Shown here: positions 57,401 through 60,677 of the stretch, piece by piece
Position numbering within the stretch: the stretch's first letter is position 1
Layout: each line of letters opens with the position of its first letter
Assembly (NCBI RefSeq): GCF_024519315.1
Contig: NZ_JANIIC010000042.1
Coordinates: 35,854 to 99,853, forward strand
Length of the DNA stretch: 64,000 nt
Source of the DNA: Streptomyces malaysiensis subsp. samsunensis
GTDB lineage: Bacteria; Actinomycetota; Actinomycetes; Streptomycetales; Streptomycetaceae
Direction: 5' to 3'
The notes under the pieces: generated by a model
Databases searched by the model: none
What the model was told of the DNA's origin: nothing
Seen by the model: the letters and a program-made list of their open reading frames with translations, nothing else
Program-made: the position numbers and the translations under genes

Positions 57401-57915
57401 ACATACGCGGGGTGCTCGGGGAACAGCGGGCGGAGCAGGTCCACTTGGCCGGGGGCGTGATCGGGGCCCGCCCCGGCCCCCACCTCCCGGATCCACACCG
57501 GGTCGTCGAGCACGGCCACCGGCCGGGCGTCGGCCAGCATCATGGCCCTGCGCTCCTCGGGGTGCGCGGGGTCGATCGGGAGGTACGCACCACCGGCCTT
57601 CGCCACCGCCAGCTCGGCCACCACCAGCTCCGCCGAGCGGGGCAGGACCAGGGCCACCACCCGCTCCGGCCCCACACCGCGCCCGATGAGGTGGTGGGCC
57701 AGCCGGTTCGCCCAGCGCTCGACCTCCCCGAAGGACCACTCGCGCTCCTCCGCCACCAGGGCCGGCGCCTCGGGGGTGCGCTTCGCCCGGACGGCGAACA
57801 GCTCGCCGAGCGGTGCGCGGGAGACGGCGCGGTCCGTGGCGTTCCACGCCGCCGGAGGAAGGTCCGGGACGTCCCGGGGTGCGGACACCGAAGAGGTCTC
57901 GTAGTGGTCCGTCAT
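39250..57915 (-). CDS. Five-module initiating NRPS (modules 1-5)
   Basis: This 6221-residue synthetase starts the peptide. Domain order: A-T, then three C-A-T-E modules, then C-A-T. The carrier serines are at residues 564, 1624, 3142, 4663 and 6164. There is no starter condensation, formylation or fatty-acid-ligase domain before the first A domain: only about 35 residues precede PLGELFAVRAKRTPEAPA. The first residue should therefore keep a free amine. The C domains keep HHxxxDG. The three E domains keep HHxxxDxVSW and EGHGRE. ATG 57915 was chosen because the A-domain leader begins there; a weak GAAGGG lies 12 nt upstream, and the frame running back to 58251 is not coding-like. It is separated by 142 bp from the cyclase gene upstream and coupled to the second NRPS. 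Predicted residues: X1, D-X2, D-Val, D-X4, X5. Confidence 0.95.
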   Translation of the reverse strand: MTDHYETSSVSAPRDVPDLPPAAWNATDRAVSRAPLGELFAVRAKRTPEAPALVAEEREWSFGEVERWANRLAHHLIGRGVGPERVVALVLPRSAELVVAELAVAKAGGAYLPIDPAHPEERRAMMLADARPVAVLDDPVWIREVGAGAGPDHAPGQVDLLRPLFPEHPAYVIYTSGSTGVPKGVLVPHAGLGNFSAAATAHYRVRPGDRVLQFSSPGFDASVLELCSSLLAGAALVVPPEGPLLGAELASVLRERRVTHALIPPAALATVPPEELHDGLPEFRTLIVGAEACPADLVDLWAPGRRLVNSYGPTEATVVATWTDALVAGSGAPPIGRPLPNTRVFVVDEAARQVPVGATGELCISGAGLARGYLDRPGLTAERFTACPFGPPGSRMYRTGDLARWNADGELEFLGRADHQVKIRGFRIELGEVEAALARHPRVGAAVITVREDEPGRKRLVAYVVPPGGGTPPKAAEVRAAAARVLPAHMVPSAYVVLDAFPLTPHRKIDRQALPAPRSAPDGDSRHIAPRTPTEKALARIWSEVLPVDTVGVADDFLGLGGDSILGVRLLTRVRAELGVELSLRDLLDARTVARLAGRLPAGAADTPEAPEAAIPPAPRDRPLPLSSAQRRLWFLDDLTSGGTEYNTGAGLRLDGPLDAAALRRALDRLATRHDALRTTFATVDGHGVQRVAAHGTVPLDRADLGGHPARRRAEELERTLTGELSRPYDLRRGPLTRALLIRLADEEHILLLAQHHIVTDGWSVGLLVRELAALYAAEVSGTDAALPEPALQYPDFAVWERGRSATARDDADLEYWRGRLAGMRTLELPTDRPRPPVRTTAGAVRRRELPAELVAGLTRLGRERDTTLFTLLAAAAAVLFSRYSGQRDIAFGTVTAGRHREELESVAGFFVNTLVLRADVDGDATVERFLDTMRETVLDAFGHDRLPFERVVEELAPRRDPSRHPLVQALVVQQSAMVPAQEAGGVRITEHSLPRPAARFDLVLEFLPRDDGSLGLTVEFNSDLFDATTIERMAGHLHRLLTAMVADPGATLIELRMLADAEWHAMLDAWNGPDQPAIETTLPELFAAQVARRPADTAVTHGDTSLSYDEVNRRANRLARLLIARGAGPERLVALALPRSAELVVVLLAVLKAGAGYLPVDPGYPAERIAFMLDDAATSTIVTTAGAAGCLPSDAQPLVLDDPGVRAELAELADGDITDAERIHPLAPAHPAYVIHTSGSTGRPKGVVATHRGVARLAAWAAAELGRERLTDVVASTSLNFDVSVFEILCPLLAGGRVEVVRDLLALTDAEGRPGARGLLSGVPSVFSRLLGENPPADRARTVVLAGEALPAQTLRDIQEAMPSCRIANLYGPTEATVYATAWFCDGQVPAQAPPIGRPVAGTRAYVLDPTLRLVPPGVTGELYLGGQGLARGYLRRPGPTARRFLADPFGSPGSRMYRTGDLVRWNADGELEFLGRADHQVKIRGFRIELGEVETALLRHPDIAEAAAVAREADGHRRLIAYVVAATDAAPDPAGLRRFLRRSLPDYMVPASVAVLERMPLNPNGKLDRGRLPEPDWAEAAAPGYVAPRTATERTLAQVWARILRVERVGVEDNFFSLGGDSILSIQLVSQTRQAGLAVTSRDVYRHQTIAALALRLDTATAPAGPPGSDGDGTATGELPLTPIQHWLFTTDPERAGHFNQTISLTLPEEVDEDALRYALDALVEHHDALRSRFHRRDGGWYQRIEDAAALRVPLETTGADHLGRFDLAEGPLMRAVLDRGAGPRPVLRLTVHHTVVDGVSWRVILEDLDSGYRRAARDEGAGLPPKSSPLRRWALRLNDHAGSGGFADEEAYWTGLAAACDPSLPTDLGGVDEANGAAGANGVNTYASARSVTVRLGPEETATLLQTLPEVYRTQVNDVLLSALTRVLHRWTGRARVPVDVEGHGREELFADLDLSRTVGWFTTRFPVALDLPDGGWGDVLKSVKEQMRAVPRRGLGYGVRRDLLGGEGLPDGPTAGISFNYLGWFEPPGGGDGLFRGLHSELALDADPGSPRPHPLEVVGRARGDGLEFTWFYSARLHREETVARLAGEFREALCEIARHGSAPGAGGRTPSDFPLAALDQAAVDRLAGNGATVEDIYPLTPTQAGMLFHTLAQDDRRAYFQQLSFVLDGVPEPAALAAAWQQVADRTQVLRARAVWEGVPEPVQVVERGARIPVALLDWRHLSGPDERREELRRFLAEDRERGLDLATAPLTRLALARLSATEVQVVWTFHHLILDGWSLFQVLSDVFHCHARACEGASGAAMATGLPGRRPFGDYVAWLRERDGALAEEHWRARLGDLTEPTPLPYDREPTETHHAESTEDVRVALPATTTRRLQDLARDEGLTLNTVVQGAWALLLARQSGREDVVFGTTVSGRPPELPGVETMNGLFITTVPTRLAVPSGATLLTWLSAVQSGQTEDRRFDFVPLTRLRSWTGLPERVNLFDSIVVFENYPIGGDLAATHGLALRDLDGVETTNYPLSLVVYPGEELTLRLGYDPALFDEATARRMAEYLTVLLTAMADAPDRAPAHLPMLTSARRHQVLREWNDTAVPLPEATVAGLFAERVRCAPDATALDGETGPVSYRELDARANRLAHLLIGHGAGPERPVAVLMDRSVELVVALLAVVEAGGVYVPLDTRAPEDRLRSVLAEAGAELLLTDRAWERTAADISGDRRTLLVAPGSYGDDDGPAEPPNVALSPDNALYLMFTSGSTGRPKGVAVRHRDVTALVADRAFADHDRVLVHSPQAFDASTYELWVPLLRGGRAVLAPAGDVDADTVRRAIGEHGVNCLWLTAGLFRLLAQEAPDSLSGAREVWTGGEAVPAGAVRRVLAACPDLTVVDGYGPTETTTFATRRPFRAGEELPRSLPIGRPLDNTRAYVLGGALQPQPPGVPGELFIAGAGVARGYHGRPGATAERYLADPFGPPGSRMYRTGDIVAWTDDGELRFVGRADDQLKVRGFRIEPGEIEAALARHEAVAEAVVALARAGDRTLLTGYAVPVAGGEVPDAGELRSFLGGLLPDYMVPSAFVVLDALPLTGNGKVDRRRLPAPGPAAAGTAGYVAPRTDTERALAEIWATLLGRERIGAEDNFFHLGGDSILSIQVASRARQAGLALTPRELFRYPTIASLATVTTPTAAPAADTGPVTGEVPLTPIQHWFFGMRTARPGHFNQSVVVELQRDPDPRALRAALDALLVHHDALRTRFEPGDGGAPRQYCPPPDLTGPPLLREHDLSGLGEPERRAAEDAAMAEAQTGFDLGRGPLLAARLFHHGDGRRPTLFLTVHHLVVDGVSWRVLLEDLNTAYQRLRTGGRADLGPRTTSVRDWSRKLAEHTAAGGFDAELPHWRAVSAECAAGLPVDGAGDNTVAAMASVTVRLDRERTDALLRQVPEVYRTRVDDVLLAALGRVLGEWTGRRRIAVDLEGHGREEHLLDGVDLSRTVGWFTSLYPVALDVPDGGWGGTLKSVKEQLRAVPAHGIGYGALRHLAPASGLRGAPEPGISFNYLGQFDWTAADEDAGLVRAVRDGLGGDAAPDTVRAHLLDVVGRVERRCLEITWYYGSGTHTEETVAGLARGMLRALEEIIGHCADPAAGGRTPSDFPLARLDQAAVDRIAADGRAVEDIYPLTPTQAGMLFHGLVDPASDAYVNQVQLTLTGAADPRALATAWRRTVAANPILRTHLVWADTPEPLQVVTRAATPRIVHHDWTRRPEEWREAELDRMLAEDRAEGIDLTTAPLMRLALIRLSADEVRIVWTFHHVLLDGWSAAQVFDEVCERYAALTGGRAPVVPARRPFREYLGWLGEQDTAEAERYWRTALAGFTSPTELPRDRPASEAHRTASSGSHRVTLSTEESARLRTVAQRGGLTMNTVVQGAWALLLSRYSGADDLCFGTTVSGRPAALPGVESMVGVFINTVPTRVRVTGGRGLLDWLRELQSAQSEARLFEFVSLAQLGGWSEVPGGVSLFDSIVVFENYPFDGEAIAAHGLGIRQERDVEPTNYALSVVVAPEERLSISLDYDPAAFDAPTIERLGGCLRNLLVEMAADPERRLDELPLIGEAGTRGILDRFSGPVRAAPHAVLPALFEARAARTPDAVAVMGDGGRLTYRELNERANRFARLLIASGAGPERFVALALPRTPELVVAVLAVLKSGAAYLPVDPAYPAERIAFMLGDIAPDTVVTTGEVADRIPAGAGGGRILLDGAEFRGRLARLPAHDIGDAERRHPLDPGHPAYAIHTSGSTGTPKGVVVTHASVAALAAWAREEFGAEGLSHVVASTSLNFDVSVFEILCPLLAGGAVEIVRDLLTLAERTRPWTASLISAVPSALGQVLGKGSVSVAAGTVVLAGEGLAARTVQEVRAAIPGCRVANIYGPTEATVYATAWTCDPADPDRTPPIGSPVAATRAYALDARLRPVPVGVPGELYLAGPGLARGYFGQPGLTALRFTADPFGPAGGRMYRTGDLVRWDERGRLEYLGRTDDQVKVRGFRIELGEVEAALARHPGVAEAAAAVVDTGGHKRLAGYVVQVPGSPPVDTAAIRGFLATSLPDHMVPSAVVVLDRLPLGSSGKLDRRALPAPVWTARATGHVEPRTETEKALAAIWAEVLGVERIGVEDNYFTLGGDSILSIQIVSAARRAGIELTPRHLFVHQTVADLAAAAREATATATAAERGPVVGEVPLTPIQRWLFEQPGDTAGHFTQSVSAELTASVDHGALRGALATVLTHHDALRLRFERTGDGAVRQHNAPPEDRPVLDVHDLSAVAPERRDTVVRETAGRIRAGFDLARGPLLRAALFTRGAGERPALLLTAHHLVVDAVSWRIVLEDLDTAYRQLVAGRTAAPGARTTSFRTWALRLSDHTAAGGFDAERGHWAAFDGRTGLPTDGEGPNTAATAEEVTVRLGAEDTRLLLQEVPGAYRTRVNDVLLCALGRVLARWTGEDRVAVALEGHGREEIFEGIDLSRTVGWFTSMFPVALEAPADWGLERTLKAVKERLRAVPGNGLGYGALRHLSGAAASGLPAAPEISFNYLGQQDWEPPAGGLLHALAGGLEGDMSPEAPRPHLLDVIGRVTDRRLELSWSYSRSLHRHATVRRLAEEMAEELRAIVRLCVRPDAGGRTPSDFPLATLDQETVDRLVGDGRDVADIHPLTPTQSGLVFHALAQRDQGLYVEQATFVLDGVGDPGILAAAWQHVVDRTPVLRGEVVVHGVAEPLMVVRRTAAVPVEELDWTGLTEDERTAALERLLDRDRARGIDLTAAPLLRITLARLSPGEVRVLWTFHHVLLDGWSVFQVLGDVFAAHAALAAGERPRLTVRRPFADYVAWLGRQDRTRAEAHWRQALEGFTAPTPLPCDHRRTPELATRSSRWLSHRLGERDTAALQDFARRHRLTMNAIVQGAWALLVSRLSGEPDVCFGTTVSGRPTELPGADDITGIFINTLPVRCAVEGAAGTAAWLRELQAEQADARGFGHVPLSQLQGWSRLPAGVDLFDSLVVFENYPINSAAAAEHGLRVRDLRALESTNYALTVVVSPGSELSVELGYDPRLFEDSTAEALADRLTHLLGTLASADDDLPLDRIDVLPAAERHRLLVAWNDTARRVEQATWAELVEAAADRAPDATAVDSPGLRLTYAELDGRANRLAHRLIGQGVGPGRIVALVLPRSVESVVARLAVAKAGGAYLPIDPGYPAERIELMLKDSAPHLVIERTAEVHITDGPAHRPTDADRLAAVHPDDPAYVIYTSGSTGTPKGVVVTHRGIAGFAAAEAEHFRVRPGDRVLRFSSPGFDASVLELCMALPSGATLVVPEPGPLLGGHLADVLRRQRITHTLIPPAALATLPAGTERELPELRTLIVGGDACGAELTARWAPYHRMINAYGPTETTVVATWSEPLGHDGAPPPIGRPIPNTRVHLLDARLRPVPVGVPGELWVSGPSLARGYLGRAGLTASRFVADPFGPPGSRMYRTGDLARYDAQGRLHHLGRGDHQLKLHGHRIEAGEVETALCGHPAVAEAVVTVREDEPGVRRLVAHLVLVPGADAPADTELRTHLGRTLPGPMVPSAFAVLERLPLTENGKTDRAALPAPGPATTAASAGHIAPRTPTEEVIAEIWSEVLDVSPVGAEDEFFALGGDSVRSLLIASRVKEAFAVDLTPRDILTARTVSALADLVEEHILRELEDAALGGSDHDDR
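42455..47004 (-). other. NRPS module 4: C-A-T-E
   Basis: The C domain is DCL type (YPLTPTQAGMLFH, FHHVLLDGWS). The specificity residues D-V-F-S-V-A-I-V-Y-K are nearly those of module 2 and could not be assigned. The carrier serine is at base 43928. The E domain has AHHLVVDAVSW (Ala where most have Gly), LEGHGRE and FNYLGQQD. A D-residue is predicted. Confidence 0.82.
47005..51579 (-). other. NRPS module 3: C-A-T-E (D-Val)
   Basis: The C domain is DCL type (YPLTPTQAGMLFH, FHHLILDGWS). The specificity residues D-A-Y-W-W-G-G-T-F-K match valine, identical to module 9. The carrier serine is at base 48491. The E domain (VHHLVVDGVSW, LEGHGRE, FNYLGQFD) predicts D-Val. Confidence 0.84.
51580..56085 (-). 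other. NRPS module 2: C-A-T-E
   Basis: The C domain is LCL type (LPLSSAQRRLWFL, QHHIVTDGWS), matching an L-configured first residue. The specificity residues D-V-F-S-V-A-L-V-Y-K were not recognised. The carrier serine is at base 53045. The E domain has VHHTVVDGVSW and VEGHGRE; its last motif reads FNYLGWFE instead of the usual FNYLGQFD. A D-residue is predicted. Confidence 0.82.
56086..57915 (-). other. NRPS module 1: A-T initiation
   Basis: The A domain has IYTSGSTGVPKG, the specificity residues D-A-L-L-I-G-S-V-V-K (the same as module 10), and a modified A10 motif (LTPHRKIDR, with the catalytic Lys kept). The carrier serine is at base 56225 (LGGDSILGVR). There is no condensation domain before it and no epimerase after it, so the chain begins with a free-amine L-residue. 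Confidence 0.86.
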
Positions 57916-57967
57916 GGTGGGGTGTGGCCCTTCGGAGCGGTTGCACGGGCAGATGGCAGATGGGGGA

Positions 57968-57994
57968 CGGCTCGGACCGGTCGGCGCCGAGCCG
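57968..57994. promoter_or_regulatory. Inverted repeat between cyclase and NRPS genes
   Basis: CGGCTCGG (57968-57975) and CCGAGCCG (57987-57994) form a perfect 8-bp inverted repeat with an 11-nt spacer in the 142-bp gap before the first NRPS start. It may be an operator, an attenuator or an mRNA-processing hairpin. No convincing -10/-35 pair was seen nearby. Confidence 0.4.
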
Positions 57995-58057
57995 GGGCGC
58001 CCGCGCCCGGCCGGGGGAGCTGTGGGGAGACGGCCGTGCGCGTGGGCGGTGGGGGCC

Positions 58058-59419
58058 TCAGACCAGGGCGCTCTTACGGGCCATCCGGCCCGAGAGCTGG
58101 ATCCGGTCGACGGCGCCGGTCCGCGGATCGCGGACGAACCGTCCGCCGGGGATCCGGCGTCCGGAGGAGGGGTCCACCAGATCGCAGGTGAGGTCCTCAT
58201 GGCAGACCAGCGGCGCGGAGGGGTCACCGTCCACGGACAGGGCGAGACCACCGCCGTCGCCCATGGTCACCTGGTACTCGATATCGCCGTTGAGATAGAT
58301 CCCGGTGCACTGGGAGGTCGCGGCCATGGGGGTCGCCGGACCCCGCGGGGCGGGGGCGGCGGGCATCGGGACACCGGTGATCTCGCCCAGGACATCGGTC
58401 AGTTCGTTCCACAGCTCGGTGCCGCTTCCCGCGTTGGCGGTGAAGCCGACCACCGTCCCCGTGACGGGGTCGGCGCGCAGGGAGCAGGAGGTGCCCTGGG
58501 CGTTTCCGTCGTGCCCGAACCACACCGTGTCGCCGCGGTGGAAGAGCGCCCAGCCCAGGCCCCAGCCGTCGGCCAGCACACCGGGGTCGCCGCCGGGCAC
58601 GGGGCGGCGCATCTCCTCCGCGAGCTCGCGGAGCGGCAACCCCGCCGGGCCGTCGCCGAGATGGGCCCGGCCCAGCGCCACCAGATCGAGGGCACTGGCC
58701 CTCAGCGCACCGGCCGCGGCCTCGGCGGGGGCGAGGTTCTGCCGCACCGGCCTCGTCCTGCCGGTGGCCTTGTTGGCCGAGTGGCCGCGCGCGGTGGGCC
58801 GGTGCGGGGCGGCGGCCGTGCCGATGAAGGACGGCACGGTGCCCAGCGGATCGAGCAGAACGGACCGCATGGCCTCCTGCCAGCTCATCCCGGTGACCGT
58901 CTCGATCAGCCGGCCCGCCGCGACATAGCCCGCGTTGGAGTAGGAGAAGTCCGTTCCCGGAGGCATCACCAGGGTGCGGTCGGTGCAGTGGTCCAGCAGA
59001 TAGCGTGCGGCGGTCACCGAGGCCACCTGGTCCGAGTCGGGCCCGGACGGCAGCCCCGCGGTGTGGCTGAGCACCTGGCGCACCGTGCACGGCGGACCGG
59101 CCCGCCGCAGCTCGGGCACATGGTCGCCGAGCCGGTCGTCGAGCTCCACATCGCCGTCGGCGACCAGGAGCATCACCACGGTCGCGGTGTACGCCTTGGT
59201 GACGGAGCCGATGGGCACGGCGGCGTCGGCGGTGAACGGCTCGCCGGTGCCCACGTCCAGGACGCCGGTCTCCACGGCGAACGTCATACCGCCGCTGTGC
59301 ACGGCGAGTTGGGCTCCGGGCACCCGATGGTGGCGGGCCAGTGCGGTCAGGCGGTCCTCGAGGACGCGGCGTAACTTCGACCGCTCCTCGGCGGACGGCG
59401 CCGGGGTCGGACGGAACAC
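58058..59419 (-). CDS. PBP-type stand-alone thioesterase / peptide cyclase (SurE-like)
   Basis: This 453-residue serine hydrolase has the penicillin-binding-protein / class-C beta-lactamase fold. The SxxK nucleophile is S72-V-T-K75, the YxN motif is Y160-S-N162, and the third motif is H303-D-G305. A C-terminal beta-rich lipocalin-like part follows. It has no signal peptide, unlike true periplasmic PBPs. PBP-type thioesterases (SurE in surugamide and relatives) take a peptide from an NRPS carrier and close it head to tail, preferring a D-residue at the C-terminus. Here the adjacent NRPS ends in an epimerase and lacks its own thioesterase. GTG 59419 is preferred because AAGGAG lies 6 nt upstream; ATG 59467 overlaps the upstream stop and is an alternative. 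Codon 16 is TTA (59372-59374), so its synthesis should need the bldA tRNA. Confidence 0.84.
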   Translation of the reverse strand: MFRPTPAPSAEERSKLRRVLEDRLTALARHHRVPGAQLAVHSGGMTFAVETGVLDVGTGEPFTADAAVPIGSVTKAYTATVVMLLVADGDVELDDRLGDHVPELRRAGPPCTVRQVLSHTAGLPSGPDSDQVASVTAARYLLDHCTDRTLVMPPGTDFSYSNAGYVAAGRLIETVTGMSWQEAMRSVLLDPLGTVPSFIGTAAAPHRPTARGHSANKATGRTRPVRQNLAPAEAAAGALRASALDLVALGRAHLGDGPAGLPLRELAEEMRRPVPGGDPGVLADGWGLGWALFHRGDTVWFGHDGNAQGTSCSLRADPVTGTVVGFTANAGSGTELWNELTDVLGEITGVPMPAAPAPRGPATPMAATSQCTGIYLNGDIEYQVTMGDGGGLALSVDGDPSAPLVCHEDLTCDLVDPSSGRRIPGGRFVRDPRTGAVDRIQLSGRMARKSALV

Positions 59420-59463
59420 GGTGCACTCCTTGCCGGGGAATGGGACGGGCGACGGGGGCCGGG

Positions 59464-60663
59464 TCATGGCAGCCGGCTCGTGGCCGTGACATCCCGGGGC
59501 ACGATCGTGAAGCCCTGCCAGTGGGTCGGCATGGGGTCCTGGTCCTCGTCCCTGGGCACATGGTGGAAGTCGACACTGACCCAGGCGACCGGGTCGGTGA
59601 GCCGCTCGCCGCCGGTGTACTTGTCGACCGAGGTGGCGCAGTCCGGGGCGGTGTTGCCGTAGGCCAGCCGCTCGCACTCCCGGTACTGCGTGAAGTACAT
59701 GTCGTGGTGGGTGAACTCCTCGGTCTCGTGCGGGCCCCGGTACTGATCGCTGTGGTGGTTGTCGATCTCCCAGGACTTGACGTGGCCGTCGGTGTTCTCG
59801 GCGGTGGGGTTCACCACCCGCCAGAAGCGGGTGGGCGCGAGGTCCGCCGCGGTCTCATGGGAGAGCACGGTGCGCTTGGTGGTGCGCGCGGCCGTACCGC
59901 TGCCCGGGTAGTCGTACTGCTCCACGGTGTTCTTCGACTCTCCGTCGACGTCGAAGTCCAGCCGCCAGAAGATGTTGTGCGAGTGGTTCTCGCTGAACCG
60001 GGTGGAGCCCACCCCGGTCGGCCAGCCGCTGCCCGCGTCGGAGAACTGGAACGGCGAGAGGCTTCCGGTGGCGCCCGACCGGGGGGTGATGGAACCGTCG
60101 TCCGAGAAGCGCCATTCGGTGATGTAGTCGTACCAGCCGATCTCGGAGACCGAGAAGACGACCAGGTCGGTGCCGTGCAGAACGCCCTTCTCCACCGCGC
60201 TCTTGTAGGCGAACGGCCGCGGCTGCTCCTCGACGCACAGCACGGGGGTGTCGCGGAAGTCGCGCAGCCGCCCGTCGGGGCAGTCCTCGGCGCTGAGCCG
60301 GGTGAGCGTGCCCTGCTCCAGATCGCCGAAGCCGATCGCGGAGACATCGTGGAACCGCGGCTGACCGCTGTCGTAGGGCACATGCACCTCGGCCAGCGAG
60401 GCGCTCTTCAGCACACGGGTGGGGGCGGAGCGGTTCGGGGTGTAGATCACATCGCTCAGCACCGCACCGGTGTTGCGGTCGATGTCCCAGCACATCTGCC
60501 ACCGGGCACCGTTCTTCAGCGTTGTGTCGATGCGATCGGCGGCGGGGCAGGACGGGGCCGCCGAGGCCCTCGCGGGCGCGGCGGACGCCGGGCCCGGCAC
60601 CCACAGGGCCAGCGATCCCACCACGGCGATCAGCACCCGGGCACACCGGAACAGACTGGACAC
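59464..60663 (-). CDS. Secreted copper amine oxidase-like protein, degenerate cofactor motif
   Basis: This 399-residue exported protein has a signal peptide (VLIAVVGSLALWVPGPASA) and resembles the C-terminal catalytic domain of copper amine oxidases. The copper-ligand pair is seen as H227-S-H229 in a NIFWRLDFDVDG context, and the third ligand region reads FHHVPRDEDQDPMP (H367/H368). The topaquinone consensus N-Y-D/E-Y is replaced by W177-Y-D-Y180: the modifiable Tyr remains but the preceding Asn is Trp. The large N-terminal domains of the family are absent, though the upstream gene may supply part of them. GTG 60663 follows a GAGGGGAG site by about 10 nt. It lies 14 bp after the upstream gene and 44 bp before the cyclase, so it is probably co-transcribed. 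It could be an inactive relative. Confidence 0.6.
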   Translation of the reverse strand: MSSLFRCARVLIAVVGSLALWVPGPASAAPARASAAPSCPAADRIDTTLKNGARWQMCWDIDRNTGAVLSDVIYTPNRSAPTRVLKSASLAEVHVPYDSGQPRFHDVSAIGFGDLEQGTLTRLSAEDCPDGRLRDFRDTPVLCVEEQPRPFAYKSAVEKGVLHGTDLVVFSVSEIGWYDYITEWRFSDDGSITPRSGATGSLSPFQFSDAGSGWPTGVGSTRFSENHSHNIFWRLDFDVDGESKNTVEQYDYPGSGTAARTTKRTVLSHETAADLAPTRFWRVVNPTAENTDGHVKSWEIDNHHSDQYRGPHETEEFTHHDMYFTQYRECERLAYGNTAPDCATSVDKYTGGERLTDPVAWVSVDFHHVPRDEDQDPMPTHWQGFTIVPRDVTATSRLP

Positions 60664-60677
60664 GGACAAGGCTCCCC

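Noticed and set aside
59465..59467. ATG 59467 as the start of the cyclase gene
   Set aside because: It overlaps the upstream stop, but the extra 16 residues (MTRPPSPVPFPGKECT) look non-conserved and GTG 59419 has a proper AAGGAG at 6 nt. It is kept as an alternative only.
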